NCBI GenBank assembly: GCA_905214795.1
Contig: CAJMNM010000003.1
Span: 1-64,000 of the forward strand
Reading direction: 5' to 3'
DNA: 64,000 bases
DNA from: an uncultured bacterium
GTDB taxonomy: Bacteria > Bacteroidota > Bacteroidia > Bacteroidales > Bacteroidaceae
Position 1 is the first letter of the stretch; every line of letters begins with the position of its first letter. The notes beneath the pieces were generated by a model that worked only from the letters and a program-made list of their open reading frames with translations, was not told the origin of the DNA and searched no databases. Below, piece by piece: positions 53,976 to 63,893 of the stretch. The position numbers were made by a program, and so were the translations under genes.

Positions 53976-53988
53976 TCGATTATAGCCT

Positions 53989-55806
53989 ATGACAACTGAA
54001 GAAAAAAAGAAAATAGACGAGTACCTGAAAGGTATAGTACTCAATCTGCCCGAAACTCCCGGGTGTTATCAATACCTGAACGATGAAGGTGAAATCATCT
54101 ATGTAGGCAAAGCCAAAAACCTTAAAAGACGTGTTTATTCTTATTTCAGCAAAGAACATCAAAGCCGGAAAACAGCACTTCTTGTAAGCAAAATAAGGGA
54201 TATAAAATACGTGGTGGTAAACACTGAAGAGGATGCACTATTACTGGAAAACAATCTTATCAAACGATATAAGCCACGCTATAATGTGTTGCTGAAGGAC
54301 GATAAGACCTACCCTTCCATATGTGTCACAAACGAATATTTCCCCCGTATTTTCAAGACCAGGAAAATCATTCGGAACGGTTCTACATACTTCGGTCCAT
54401 ACAGCCATATCCCTACTTTAAATTCACTTCTCGAACTTATAAAGAACCTCTATCCTTTGCGTACCTGCCATCTCCCGTTAAGCCCTGAAAACATCAGAAA
54501 CGGCAAATTCAACGTCTGTCTGGAATATCATATCAAGAACTGTAAAGGTCCCTGCATCGGCCTTGAAAGCCACGAAGAATACATGAAATATATCCAGGAA
54601 GCTAAAGAGATTCTGAAAGGAAATACCGCTGAAATCGGACGTCAGATGATGCGTGAGATGCAGGAACTGGCTTCTGAAATGAGGTTTGAAGAAGCACAGG
54701 TTATCAAACAAAAATATGACCTTATAGAGAACTACCGCAGCAAGAGTGAGGTGGTCAGCCAGATATTGCATAACATCGATGTATTCTCGATTGAAGATGA
54801 CGATCAGAGCGCGTTTATCAACTATCTGCACGTCACAAACGGTTGTATAAACCAAGCATTCACTTTCGAATATAAGAAAAGGATGAACGAGTCTGCCGTG
54901 GATCTGTTGGCCTTAGGCATAACAGAAATGAGGGAACGATATCACAGTCTTTCTAAAGAAATAATCATCCCGTTCCCCATCAATCTGGAGATGGAAAATA
55001 TCACCTTCACCATACCACAGAAAGGAGAAAAAAAGAAACTTCTGGAACTGTCGTTGATGAATGTCAAACAGTATAAACTGGACCGTCTGAAGCAATCTGA
55101 AAAGCTTAATCCAGAGCAGAAAAGTGTCCGTCTGATGAAAGAAATACAGCAGGCGCTGAACCTGGAAAAACTTCCCATACAAATTGAATGTTTTGACAAC
55201 TCAAACATATCGGGAAGTGATGCCGTGGCTGCCTGCGTCGTATTCAAAAAATGTAAACCAAGCAAACAGGATTACCGAAAATATCATATCAGAACTGTGG
55301 TGGGACCGGACGATTACGCATCCATGAAAGAGGTTGTGAGAAGACGATATTCACGAGCCATTGAAGAACAGACGCCCCTGCCCGACCTGATTATCACAGA
55401 TGGTGGAAAAGGACAAATGGAAGTCGTCAGAGAAGTCGTAGAAGACGAACTTCACCTTCAGATTCCGATAGCCGGACTGGCCAAAGACGACCGGCATCGT
55501 ACCCATGAATTACTTTATGGATTCCCTCCTGCCGTAATTGGTTTAAAACAGGATTCACCCCTATTCAGGCTTCTAACCCAAATACAGGACGAAGTGCATC
55601 GTTTTGCCATCACCTTCCACAGAAATGAACGCAGCAAACACCAGATTGCCTCCGAACTGGACCAGATAAAAGGTATCGGCGAAAAGACCAAAACAGAGCT
55701 TTTAAAGCACTTCAAAAGTGTAAAACGCATCCGTGAGGCCTCTACCGAAGAGTTGGAAAAAATAGTCGGAAAAAGTAAGGCAAGAATCCTTCAGGAGAAC
55801 CTGTAA
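53989..55806 (+). CDS. uvrC: Excinuclease ABC subunit C
   Basis: 605-residue nuclease of nucleotide excision repair; it incises DNA on both sides of UvrAB-bound lesions. N-terminal GIY-YIG nuclease (LPETPGCYQYLNDEGEIIYV, then GKAKNLKRRVYSYF), a UVR motif (MRFEEAQVIKQKYDLIENY), a C-terminal RNase H-like nuclease (IECFDNSNISGSDAVAACVV, then IITDGGKGQ), and a terminal double HhH (IKGIGEKTKTELLKHF). All parts present. Confidence 0.97.
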   Translation: MTTEEKKKIDEYLKGIVLNLPETPGCYQYLNDEGEIIYVGKAKNLKRRVYSYFSKEHQSRKTALLVSKIRDIKYVVVNTEEDALLLENNLIKRYKPRYNVLLKDDKTYPSICVTNEYFPRIFKTRKIIRNGSTYFGPYSHIPTLNSLLELIKNLYPLRTCHLPLSPENIRNGKFNVCLEYHIKNCKGPCIGLESHEEYMKYIQEAKEILKGNTAEIGRQMMREMQELASEMRFEEAQVIKQKYDLIENYRSKSEVVSQILHNIDVFSIEDDDQSAFINYLHVTNGCINQAFTFEYKKRMNESAVDLLALGITEMRERYHSLSKEIIIPFPINLEMENITFTIPQKGEKKKLLELSLMNVKQYKLDRLKQSEKLNPEQKSVRLMKEIQQALNLEKLPIQIECFDNSNISGSDAVAACVVFKKCKPSKQDYRKYHIRTVVGPDDYASMKEVVRRRYSRAIEEQTPLPDLIITDGGKGQMEVVREVVEDELHLQIPIAGLAKDDRHRTHELLYGFPPAVIGLKQDSPLFRLLTQIQDEVHRFAITFHRNERSKHQIASELDQIKGIGEKTKTELLKHFKSVKRIREASTEELEKIVGKSKARILQENL

Positions 55807-55879
55807 CAGCATCTGTTTCCATATATCCGGATAATGAATGCAACGCTGTAAAGCCTGATTTTAATTTGTATTTTTTATT

Positions 55880-55911
55880 TGTCACTACGCCCACCTTTCA
55901 CTATATTTGTA
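55880..55911 (+). promoter_or_regulatory. Promoter of dtd-mazG-deoC
   Basis: TTTG (55880-55883), 20 bases, TATATTTG (55904-55911); ATG at 55934 leaves a short leader. Confidence 0.65.
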
Positions 55912-55933
55912 GAATATATAAAAAACGATTATT

Positions 55934-56386
55934 ATGCGAACAGTCATTCAACGTGTTTCACACGCTTCTGTAACCATAAACGGACACTGTAAATCGGCCA
56001 TAGAAGAAGGACTCCTCATCCTTTTAGGAATAGAAGAAACTGATAATGAGGAAGATATAGATTGGTTGTGCCATAAAATTACAGGATTACGGATTTTTGA
56101 CGACGAAAACGGAGTTATGAACAGAAGTATTCTTGATACAGGCGGTAACATACTTGTAATCAGTCAGTTTACGCTTATGGCATCATATAAGAAAGGTAAC
56201 CGCCCCTCGTATATCCGTGCAGCCGGACATGCTACCGCTATCCCACTATACGAGAAATTCTGTCAGAAACTGAGCGAGAAACTTGGCAAGCCTGTAAGTA
56301 CCGGAGAATTTGGCGCTGACATGAAGGTTGAACTATTGAACAACGGGCCGGTAACCATTTGTATGGATACAAAAAACAAAGAATAA
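55934..56386 (+). CDS. dtd: D-aminoacyl-tRNA deacylase
   Basis: 150-residue enzyme that removes D-amino acids (and glycine) mischarged on tRNA. DTD signatures: MRTVIQRVSHASVTI at the start, SQFTLMASYKKGNRPSY in the middle, and the C-terminal GADMKVELLNNGPVT with the cross-subunit Gly-cisPro-like motif region. First gene of a three-gene unit. Confidence 0.96.
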   Translation: MRTVIQRVSHASVTINGHCKSAIEEGLLILLGIEETDNEEDIDWLCHKITGLRIFDDENGVMNRSILDTGGNILVISQFTLMASYKKGNRPSYIRAAGHATAIPLYEKFCQKLSEKLGKPVSTGEFGADMKVELLNNGPVTICMDTKNKE

Positions 56387-56387
56387 A

Positions 56388-56720
56388 ATGACCATTAAAG
56401 AAGCACAGGAACAGGTAGACAAATGGATACGTGAGGTCGGTGTACGTTATTTCAGTGAACTGACCAACATGGCCTGTCTGACCGAAGAAGTCGGAGAATT
56501 GGCCCGTGTCATCGCCAGAAAATATGGTGACCAGTCCTTCAAGGAAGGAGAAAAATGTAACCTGGAAGAAGAAATGGCAGACGTATTATGGGTGCTGATA
56601 TGCCTCGCCAATCAGACAGGCGTTGACCTAACCAAGGCATTGGAAAAAAGCTTTGAGAAGAAAACAAAAAGAGATAAAGACAGACATCATAATAACATAA
56701 AATTAACCCAAAATGAATGA
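56388..56720 (+). CDS. MazG-like nucleotide pyrophosphohydrolase
   Basis: 110-residue all-alpha NTP-pyrophosphatase. The metal-binding EEVGEL (ExxxE) and the second acidic helix EEEMADVLWVLI are intact, so it should hydrolyse (d)NTPs to NMP and PPi in nucleotide-pool cleaning. The ATG starts one base after the dtd stop, and its end overlaps deoC by 8 bases (ATGAATGA). Placement between dtd and deoC suggests a housekeeping role. Confidence 0.9.
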   Translation: MTIKEAQEQVDKWIREVGVRYFSELTNMACLTEEVGELARVIARKYGDQSFKEGEKCNLEEEMADVLWVLICLANQTGVDLTKALEKSFEKKTKRDKDRHHNNIKLTQNE

Positions 56721-57627
56721 ATATACCCCACAAAAAGGAGCTGAAATCAGCAAATATGAACAAGCCCTTCACAAATATAACTTACAGCTTGACGACGAAG
56801 CTGTAAAAGCGGCTGTAAACAAAATAATCAATGAAAAAGTTGCAGAAAACGACACGGACGAAATCAGACGTTTTCTCTTTGGAAGCATAGAACTGACCTC
56901 ACTGAACACAACAGACAGTGACGAAAGCATACTGAAACTTACAGAAAGAGTGAACCAGTTTGAAACCGTTTATCCGGATCTCCCGCATGTCGCTACAATA
57001 TGCGTATATCCGTGTTTTGCCAAAATCGTCAGCCAATCGCTCGAAATTGAAGGTGTAGAAGTGGCTTGTGTAGCCGGTAACTTCCCTTCTTCTCAAACCC
57101 TGATTGAAGTAAAAGTAGCAGAAACCGCATTGGCAATTCACGACGGAGCAACAGAAATAGATATCGTGATGCCGGTAGGCAAATTCTTAAGCGAGGATTA
57201 TGAAACATTATGCGATGAAATCAGCGAACTGAAGGCAACATGCGGCGACAGGAAAATGAAAGTGATTCTTGAAACAGGCTGTCTGAAAACCGCTGAAAAC
57301 ATCAAAAAAGCATCTCTTCTTGCCATGTACGCAGGCGCTGATTATCTGAAAACATCTACCGGAAAACTCACACCGGCCGCAACTCCGGAAGCAGCGTATG
57401 TAATGTGTCAGGCCATTAAAGAATATTACGATGAAACCGGCATACAAATAGGATTCAAACCCGCAGGTGGTCTGAATACAGTACACGACGCCCTGGTGTA
57501 TTATACCATCGTAAAAGAAGTACTTGGAGAGGAATGGCTTACCAATCAATGGTTCCGATTAGGTACAAGTCGTCTGGCAAATTTACTACTTAGCGACATT
57601 CTCGGTGAAGAGACCAGATTCTTCTAA
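56713..57627 (+). CDS. deoC: Deoxyribose-phosphate aldolase
   Basis: 304-residue class I aldolase that splits deoxyribose 5-phosphate to glyceraldehyde 3-phosphate and acetaldehyde in deoxynucleoside catabolism. ATEIDIVMPVGKF, KVILETGCL, YLKTSTGK with the Schiff-base Lys, and GFKPAGGL with the second Lys are intact. It has about 50 residues more at the N-terminus than short DeoC, as in Bacteroides. Its start overlaps the MazG-like gene. Confidence 0.95.
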   Translation: MNEYTPQKGAEISKYEQALHKYNLQLDDEAVKAAVNKIINEKVAENDTDEIRRFLFGSIELTSLNTTDSDESILKLTERVNQFETVYPDLPHVATICVYPCFAKIVSQSLEIEGVEVACVAGNFPSSQTLIEVKVAETALAIHDGATEIDIVMPVGKFLSEDYETLCDEISELKATCGDRKMKVILETGCLKTAENIKKASLLAMYAGADYLKTSTGKLTPAATPEAAYVMCQAIKEYYDETGIQIGFKPAGGLNTVHDALVYYTIVKEVLGEEWLTNQWFRLGTSRLANLLLSDILGEETRFF

Positions 57628-57649
57628 AAAAGAAGCTATCATAATTTAT

Positions 57650-57687
57650 AATAAAGAAGGCCTTCCGCATGGAAGGCCTTCTTTATT
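57650..57687. terminator. Bidirectional terminator between deoC and the prenyl synthase gene
   Basis: A 17-bp perfect stem (AATAAAGAAGGCCTTCC and its complement) around a GCAT loop, with A/T runs at both ends. It serves the convergent deoC (+) and prenyl synthase (-). Confidence 0.85.
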
Positions 57688-57718
57688 ATTATAAATATTC
57701 ATTATGTTTCCTGATAGA

Positions 57719-58693
57719 TTAAGAACGTCTGTCTAAGACGAAATCCATGTATTTTGCAAGCGATTCGGCTATCTCCGGAACCGTAATCTCATCTAAGAGC
57801 GCCATAGCCTCAGTACGCCATTTTTCCATCGTCTGCTGAGCATATTCTATTCCACCGGCATTCTTGGTGTAATCAACCAATGCGGCAATCTCTTCTTCTG
57901 TAGCATCGCCTTTGCGCACTTTCAAAGCTATTTCCTTCCATTTCTCCGCTCCGGGCTGTAAGACGGCATGTATCACCGGAAGGGTAAGTTTACCCTCCTT
58001 CATATCATTTCCTGTCGGTTTACCGACCTTAGAATCGTGATAATAATCGAAAATATCATCACGTACCTGAAAACACATACCTACGTATTCACCAAAGCGG
58101 CACGCACGCTCAATATCTGTCTCAGAACCTCCGGCCAGCTTTGCACCAATACGTCCGCAGGCCGCAAACAACGACGCGGTTTTCATTTTAATCACATCAC
58201 AGTATTGCGCCTCACTCAGTTCTGCTGATTTAATATTGGCCATCTGTTGCAATTCACCATCGGAAAGAGTCTGTCCCAATAAGGAAATCCATTCAACGAC
58301 TTCGATACTGCCTGTCTTAGCCGCATGTTTTAATGCCGTAGACAACATATAATCTCCGACCAAAACTGCTGCCCTATTATCGACCAGCGCATTGACAGAA
58401 CTTTGTCCGCGCCGTTCATCGCTCTCATCTACTACATCATCGTGTACCAGACTGGCTGTATGCAACATCTCAAGACTAACCGCCGCATGCAGCACGGAAT
58501 CATTGATTTCACCGCAACTTTTCGCTGACAAGAGAACCAGAATAGGACGCATCATCTTACCCTTACGATTTAATATATGCTGTAAGGCTATCTGTAAAAT
58601 AGTATTCTGATGTTGCAGGGTAAAACTAAACAGTGTTTTAAATTTCTCCAATTCCTGCCCTATTGGTTTCCGGATCTCTTCTAGTCTATCCAT
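57719..58693 (-). CDS. Polyprenyl synthetase (octaprenyl/heptaprenyl diphosphate synthase-like)
   Basis: 324-residue trans-isoprenyl diphosphate synthase, probably making the menaquinone side chain from IPP and a short allylic diphosphate. First Asp-rich motif LVHDDVVDESDERRG, second QVRDDIFDYY, and the GKMMRPILVL / GKPTGNDMKEGK lysine contacts are complete. Chain length cannot be read. Single gene, facing away from polA. A possible -7 box TAAATTTG is at 58715-58722 on the minus strand. Confidence 0.93.
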   Translation of the reverse strand: MDRLEEIRKPIGQELEKFKTLFSFTLQHQNTILQIALQHILNRKGKMMRPILVLLSAKSCGEINDSVLHAAVSLEMLHTASLVHDDVVDESDERRGQSSVNALVDNRAAVLVGDYMLSTALKHAAKTGSIEVVEWISLLGQTLSDGELQQMANIKSAELSEAQYCDVIKMKTASLFAACGRIGAKLAGGSETDIERACRFGEYVGMCFQVRDDIFDYYHDSKVGKPTGNDMKEGKLTLPVIHAVLQPGAEKWKEIALKVRKGDATEEEIAALVDYTKNAGGIEYAQQTMEKWRTEAMALLDEITVPEIAESLAKYMDFVLDRRS

Positions 58694-58785
58694 ACATTGG
58701 CTTCTTTTGAATTACAAATTTACATAAAATTCAAAAAGCGACTCGTATTTTTTCCGTAAATTTACCGGTAAAAACAGATATTAAT

Positions 58786-61554
58786 ATGGAGAAACTATTT
58801 CTGCTGGACGCATATGCCCTAATTTATAGAGCATATTACGCATTTATCAAAAATCCCCGTATCAACTCAAAAGGCCTTAATACCTCAGCCATTTTAGGCT
58901 TCGTCAATACTTTGGAGGAAGTTCTTTCGAAAGAACATCCCACACACATCGGTATAGCATTTGATCCTCCCGGCCCAACCTTCAGACACGAAGCATACGA
59001 ACAATATAAAGCGCAACGTGAAGAGACTCCTGAAGCAATACGAACGGCAGTTCCTATCATAAAAGACATCATCAAGGCTTACCGTATTCCTATTCTGGAG
59101 GTCATGGGTTATGAAGCAGACGATGTCATCGGTACTTTAGCTCATCAGGCCGATAAACGCGGAATAGAAACATATATGATGACACCCGACAAGGATTATG
59201 GACAACTGGTTACCCAAAATGTGAAAATTTACCGTCCAAAATATGGCGATAAAGATTTCGAGGTAATGGGCATCAAAGAGGTTACCGAAAAATATGGCAT
59301 AAACACCCCGGAACAGGTAATTGACATGCTTGGACTGATGGGTGACACTGCAGATAATATTCCGGGATGTCCGGGCGTAGGTGAAAAAACGGCAACCAAA
59401 CTCATACAACAATTCGGCTCCGTAGAACAACTCCTTGAACGTACCGATGAACTTAAAGGAGCGTTGAAAACAAAAGTAGAGACAAACAAAGAACAAATCA
59501 CATTCTCGAAATTTCTTGCCACCATTAAAACAGACGTACCTGTCACACTTGACATGGAGGCCTTGAAAACTGAAGAACCGGATACGGAAACCCTGAAACG
59601 TCTTTTCGAAGAACTGGAATTCCGCAGCCTTATTGAACGGAAAATAAAAAAGGAGAACAAACCTGTACAGAATACAATTATTCAGGGCTCTCTTTTTGAA
59701 GAATTCACGGATAACACGACGAATATTTCAGAAAATTCAAATCTCGCGAGATATAATAAGTCTGATTATGATTATCAACTTATTGAAAAAAAGGAAGATA
59801 GAAAGAAAATTATTGACTTATTCCTTACAAACGATTTTCTTAGTCTGGATACGGAAACCACGAGCACAGATCCTATCAATGCAAAACTGGTTGGATTAAG
59901 CTTCAGCATCAAGGAAAATCAAGCTTTTTATGTTCCTATACCACAAGACGAGACTGAAGCGCAAAAAATTGTTAACGAGTTTAAAGTTGTTTATGAAAAT
60001 GAACATATCGTCAAAATCGGACAGAATATAAAATACGACTTGATGGTTCTGCAAAATTATGGTATCACACTTAAAGGAGAAATTTTCGATACCATGATTG
60101 CTCACTACTTGCTTCAACCGGAACTGCATCATGGTATGGATTTTCTGGCTGAAGTTTATCTTCACTATCAAACCATACACATTGAAGAACTCATCGGTTC
60201 TAAAGGCAAAAACCAGAAAAACATGGCCGACCTCTCCCCTACCCAAGTATACGAATATGCTTGTGAGGATGCGGACGTCACTCTCAAACTGAAAAATATC
60301 TTAGAACCTAAATTGAAAGAAGAAGGTTGTTATGAGTTATTCAAAAATATAGAAATGCCACTTATGCCCGTTCTGGCATGGATGGAACGTAACGGAGTTT
60401 GTATTGACTCGGATGCATTGAAAGAAACATCTGCACTTTACACAGAAAAGATGCATCAACTTGAGGAAGAAATACATCAACTTGCAGGAGAACCTTTCAA
60501 TATCGCCTCTCCAAAACAAGTTGGTGAAATATTATTTGACAAGCTTAAAATCAGTGACAAGCCAAAGAAAACAAAAACCGGACAATATGTAACCTCGGAA
60601 GATGTACTGGAAAGCCTGCGACAAAAACATCTCATTGTAGAAAAGATTCTGGAACACCGCGGACTGAAAAAACTAACCGGTACTTATCTGGATGCATTAC
60701 CCAAACTGATAAACCCCAAAACAGGGCACATTCATACTTCGTTCAACCAAACCATCACTACTACCGGCCGTCTGAGCAGCAGCAATCCAAATCTGCAGAA
60801 CATCCCTGTACGCAACGAAGAAGGAAAAGAAATACGAAAAGCATTTATTCCTGAGCCCGGATGTGAATTCTTTTCAGCAGATTACTCGCAGATAGAACTC
60901 CGCATTATGGCTCATCTGAGTGGAGACACGCACATGATTGAGGCATTTAGACAAGGACATGATATTCATGCCGCAACAGCTGCAAAAATTTATAAAAAGC
61001 CCATAGAAGAAGTCACCCGAGAAGAACGCAGTAAAGCCAAAACTGCCAATTTTGGTATTATCTATGGTATCACTGTATTTGGTCTTGCAGAACGAATGGG
61101 TGTAAGCAGAGGTGAAGCCAAAGAACTGATAGACGGTTATTTTGAAACTTACCCAAAGGTAAAGGAATATATGCAGAAAAGTATAGACATGGCCCGTGAG
61201 AAAGGTTATACAGAAACCATATGTCACAGAAAATGTCATTTAAGAGATATCAACAGTCACAATGCAGTTGTGCGCGGTTATGCAGAACGTAATGCTATCA
61301 ACGCTCCTATTCAAGGCAGTGCTGCCGACATTATCAAAATGGCCATGATAGCTATTTATCACCGCTTCCAAAAAGAAAATCTGAAATCTAAAATGATTCT
61401 GCAAGTACATGATGAACTTAACTTCAGCGTTTTACCGGAAGAAAAGGAACAGGTACAACATATCGTCATTGAAGAAATGGAAAAAGCCTATAACATGCAA
61501 GTTCCATTGCAAGCCGATTATGGCTGGGGCTGCAATTGGCTTGAAGCTCATTAA
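58786..61554 (+). CDS. polA: DNA polymerase I
   Basis: 922-residue repair and Okazaki-fragment polymerase. Residues about 1-290 are the 5'-3' exonuclease (LFLLDAYALIYRAYYAF, YEADDVIGTLA, GDTADNIPGCPGVGEKTA). About 345-520 is a 3'-5' exonuclease domain that keeps the metal site LDTETT, so proofreading looks intact. About 560-922 is the polymerase, with DYSQIELR (motif A), the O helix RSKAKTANFGIIYGI, and VHDEL (motif C). Single gene with a 92-base gap to the divergent prenyl synthase. Confidence 0.97.
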   Translation: MEKLFLLDAYALIYRAYYAFIKNPRINSKGLNTSAILGFVNTLEEVLSKEHPTHIGIAFDPPGPTFRHEAYEQYKAQREETPEAIRTAVPIIKDIIKAYRIPILEVMGYEADDVIGTLAHQADKRGIETYMMTPDKDYGQLVTQNVKIYRPKYGDKDFEVMGIKEVTEKYGINTPEQVIDMLGLMGDTADNIPGCPGVGEKTATKLIQQFGSVEQLLERTDELKGALKTKVETNKEQITFSKFLATIKTDVPVTLDMEALKTEEPDTETLKRLFEELEFRSLIERKIKKENKPVQNTIIQGSLFEEFTDNTTNISENSNLARYNKSDYDYQLIEKKEDRKKIIDLFLTNDFLSLDTETTSTDPINAKLVGLSFSIKENQAFYVPIPQDETEAQKIVNEFKVVYENEHIVKIGQNIKYDLMVLQNYGITLKGEIFDTMIAHYLLQPELHHGMDFLAEVYLHYQTIHIEELIGSKGKNQKNMADLSPTQVYEYACEDADVTLKLKNILEPKLKEEGCYELFKNIEMPLMPVLAWMERNGVCIDSDALKETSALYTEKMHQLEEEIHQLAGEPFNIASPKQVGEILFDKLKISDKPKKTKTGQYVTSEDVLESLRQKHLIVEKILEHRGLKKLTGTYLDALPKLINPKTGHIHTSFNQTITTTGRLSSSNPNLQNIPVRNEEGKEIRKAFIPEPGCEFFSADYSQIELRIMAHLSGDTHMIEAFRQGHDIHAATAAKIYKKPIEEVTREERSKAKTANFGIIYGITVFGLAERMGVSRGEAKELIDGYFETYPKVKEYMQKSIDMAREKGYTETICHRKCHLRDINSHNAVVRGYAERNAINAPIQGSAADIIKMAMIAIYHRFQKENLKSKMILQVHDELNFSVLPEEKEQVQHIVIEEMEKAYNMQVPLQADYGWGCNWLEAH

Positions 61555-61601
61555 CAAACTGCAATAAAACAATTTTATTAGATTATTCCAGCTAAAATCT
61601 G

Positions 61602-61609
61602 TAATTTTG
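61602..61609 (+). promoter_or_regulatory. -7 box of ychF
   Basis: TAATTTTG on the plus strand 39 bases before the ATG at 61648; the -33 is unclear. Confidence 0.4.
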
Positions 61610-61647
61610 CACTCTATCTGACAAATAACAATAAAATATATCATATT

Positions 61648-62751
61648 ATGGCATTAAAAGCAGGTATAGTAGGCCTTCCGAACGTAGGAAAATCTACACT
61701 TTTCAACTGCCTTTCAAGCGCCAAAGCGCAGGCAGCCAACTTCCCGTTCTGCACAATTGATGCTCAATTGGGACAAATCACCGTACCGGATGAACGTTTG
61801 AACAAACTGGCAGAACTGGTACATCCGGGACGTATTGTACCGGCTACCTGCGATATTGTTGACATCGCAGGTTTGGTAAAAGGAGCCAGCAAAGGAGAAG
61901 GACTTGGTAACCAGTTCCTGGGCAATATACGTGAAACAGATGCAATAATCCATGTACTCCGCTGTTTTGACAACGATAATATTGTACATGTTGACGGTTC
62001 TGTCGATCCTGTACGCGATAAGGAAATCATTGATACAGAACTTCAGCTTAAGGATCTCGAAACGATTGAAAACCGTATAAAACGTGTTGAAAAAGTAGCC
62101 AAAGTGGGTGGTGATAAACAGGCCAAAATAGAATATGATGTTCTTTTGCAATACAAAGACGCTTTGGAACAAGGCAAATCAGCCCGCACTGTTACTTTTG
62201 AGAATGAAGAAGAACAACAAGCAGCCAAAAATCTTTTCCTGCTTACTGCCAAACCGGTATTGTATGTCTGCAACGTGGATGATGCTTCAGCTGCCAACGG
62301 CAACAAATATGTAGACGCTGTGCGCGAAGCCATCAAGGACGAAAACGCTGAATTGCTGATCATCTCCGCACAGACAGAAGCTGATATCGCAGAATTGGAA
62401 AGTTATGAAGAAAAGCGTATGTTCCTGGAAGATATGGGACTGGAAGAATCAGGATGTGACCGTCTGATTAAAGCCATCTATCATCTGCTTAATCTTCAAA
62501 CATTTATTACCGCCGGCGAGATGGAAGTAAAGGCGTGGACATTCCGTAAAGGTTGGAAAGCTCCTCAATGTGCCGGTGTCATCCATACAGATTTTGAGAA
62601 AGGTTTTATCCGTGCCGAAGTTATTAAATATGAAGACTACATTCAGTATGGTTCTGAAGCCGCAGTACGCGAAGCCGGAAAAATGGGTGTGGAAGGTAAA
62701 GACTACGTAGTACAGGATGGAGACATCATGCACTTCCGTTTCAACGTATAA
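61648..62751 (+). CDS. ychF: Redox-regulated ATPase YchF (Obg family)
   Basis: 367-residue Obg-like P-loop ATPase that binds ribosomes and modulates stress responses. G1 GLPNVGKSTLFNCLS, DIAGLVKGASKGEGLGN (switch II), and the C-terminal TGS domain (IHTDFEKGFIRAEVIKYED). Complete. It precedes lgt by 12 bases and is probably cotranscribed. Confidence 0.97.
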   Translation: MALKAGIVGLPNVGKSTLFNCLSSAKAQAANFPFCTIDAQLGQITVPDERLNKLAELVHPGRIVPATCDIVDIAGLVKGASKGEGLGNQFLGNIRETDAIIHVLRCFDNDNIVHVDGSVDPVRDKEIIDTELQLKDLETIENRIKRVEKVAKVGGDKQAKIEYDVLLQYKDALEQGKSARTVTFENEEEQQAAKNLFLLTAKPVLYVCNVDDASAANGNKYVDAVREAIKDENAELLIISAQTEADIAELESYEEKRMFLEDMGLEESGCDRLIKAIYHLLNLQTFITAGEMEVKAWTFRKGWKAPQCAGVIHTDFEKGFIRAEVIKYEDYIQYGSEAAVREAGKMGVEGKDYVVQDGDIMHFRFNV

Positions 62752-62763
62752 ACATTAATCATC

Positions 62764-63615
62764 ATGCTCGGTTATATTCTTTGGAATCCGGATCTGGTGG
62801 CCTTTCATATCGGCTCTTTCTCTGTCCGCTGGTACTCTATCTGCTGGTGTCTGGCACTTTTGAGCGGATATATCATTGTACAAAGACTCTATCGTCACCA
62901 AAAAATAAAAGACGAACTTTTCGATCCGCTTTTCCTCTATTGTTTTGTCGGTATTCTGGTAGGTGCACGCCTTGGGCATTGTTTGTTTTATGAACCAGGA
63001 TATTTCCTCTCCCACCCATTGGAAATGATTCTGCCTATGCATAAAACAGCCAATGGTTGGATCTTTACCGGATATGCAGGGCTGGCAAGCCATGGAGGTA
63101 CTTTGGGGTTAATGATAGCATTATGGCTTTATGTGCGAAAAACGAAGCTGAATATTATGCGTGTATTAGACAATATAGCCATAGCTACCCCACTCTGTGC
63201 TATGTTCATCCGTTTAGGTAATCTGATGAACTCTGAAATTATCGGAAAACCAACAGATGTGCCTTGGGCATTTATTTTTGAACAAGTAGACATGCAGCCA
63301 CGCCACCCCGGACAGCTTTATGAAGCCATCTGTTATCTGATATTCTTCATTGCCGGTCTGATATTATATAAAAAGTATCAACAAAAGGTGGGGACCGGTT
63401 TCTATTTCGGATTCTGTCTCACAACTATTTTTATAGCACGGTTCCTGATAGAATATACCAAAGAAGTTCAAGAGGCTTTTGAAGCTTCTATGTGTATCAA
63501 TATGGGGCAATTATTAAGTATACCCTTTGTTGTCTTAGGAGTTTATTGCATGTTAAATGGAAAATATTGCCGTAAACTGAGCGAACAATCGAATCAGAAC
63601 ATGAAAACAACATAA
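62764..63615 (+). CDS. lgt: Prolipoprotein diacylglyceryl transferase
   Basis: 283-residue inner-membrane enzyme that adds diacylglycerol to the lipobox Cys of prolipoproteins, the first step for the many lipoproteins in this window. Seven hydrophobic helices; GLASHGGTLGLM with the conserved HGG, and the Lgt signature region RLGNLMNSEIIGKPTDVPWAF. Complete; the last gene before a terminator. Confidence 0.95.
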   Translation: MLGYILWNPDLVAFHIGSFSVRWYSICWCLALLSGYIIVQRLYRHQKIKDELFDPLFLYCFVGILVGARLGHCLFYEPGYFLSHPLEMILPMHKTANGWIFTGYAGLASHGGTLGLMIALWLYVRKTKLNIMRVLDNIAIATPLCAMFIRLGNLMNSEIIGKPTDVPWAFIFEQVDMQPRHPGQLYEAICYLIFFIAGLILYKKYQQKVGTGFYFGFCLTTIFIARFLIEYTKEVQEAFEASMCINMGQLLSIPFVVLGVYCMLNGKYCRKLSEQSNQNMKTT

Positions 63616-63645
63616 TTGAGACATTTTATACAAATATGATAAAGG

Positions 63646-63686
63646 AAATCCCGCTGTCAATGAGCATTCATTTGGCAGCGGGATTT
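63646..63686 (+). terminator. Terminator of ychF-lgt
   Basis: An 11-bp perfect stem (AAATCCCGCTG / CAGCGGGATTT) with a 19-base loop, followed by TAATTTTTC, 31 bases past the lgt stop. Confidence 0.85.
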
Positions 63687-63820
63687 TAATTTTTCTTCAT
63701 TTTCAACAAAAAGGTAAATCCATAATATGACTTTTTTGAAAATGAAAATATTATGGATTCCATAATTTAAAATTGAATAAGATTATATTTCACGGACAAA
63801 AGAATTTATCCATTATAAAA

Positions 63821-63875
63821 ACAACAAATCTGAGACAGATATAATCATTTGTCATATCTACCTCAGATTTGTTGT
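63821..63875 (-). terminator. Terminator of tpx
   Basis: A 14-bp perfect stem (ACAACAAATCTGAG / CTCAGATTTGTTGT) plus an inner AGATAT/ATATCT pairing, followed on the minus strand by TTTTATAATG, 19 bases past the tpx stop. Confidence 0.75.
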
Positions 63876-63893
63876 TATATATCTTTCTTAAAA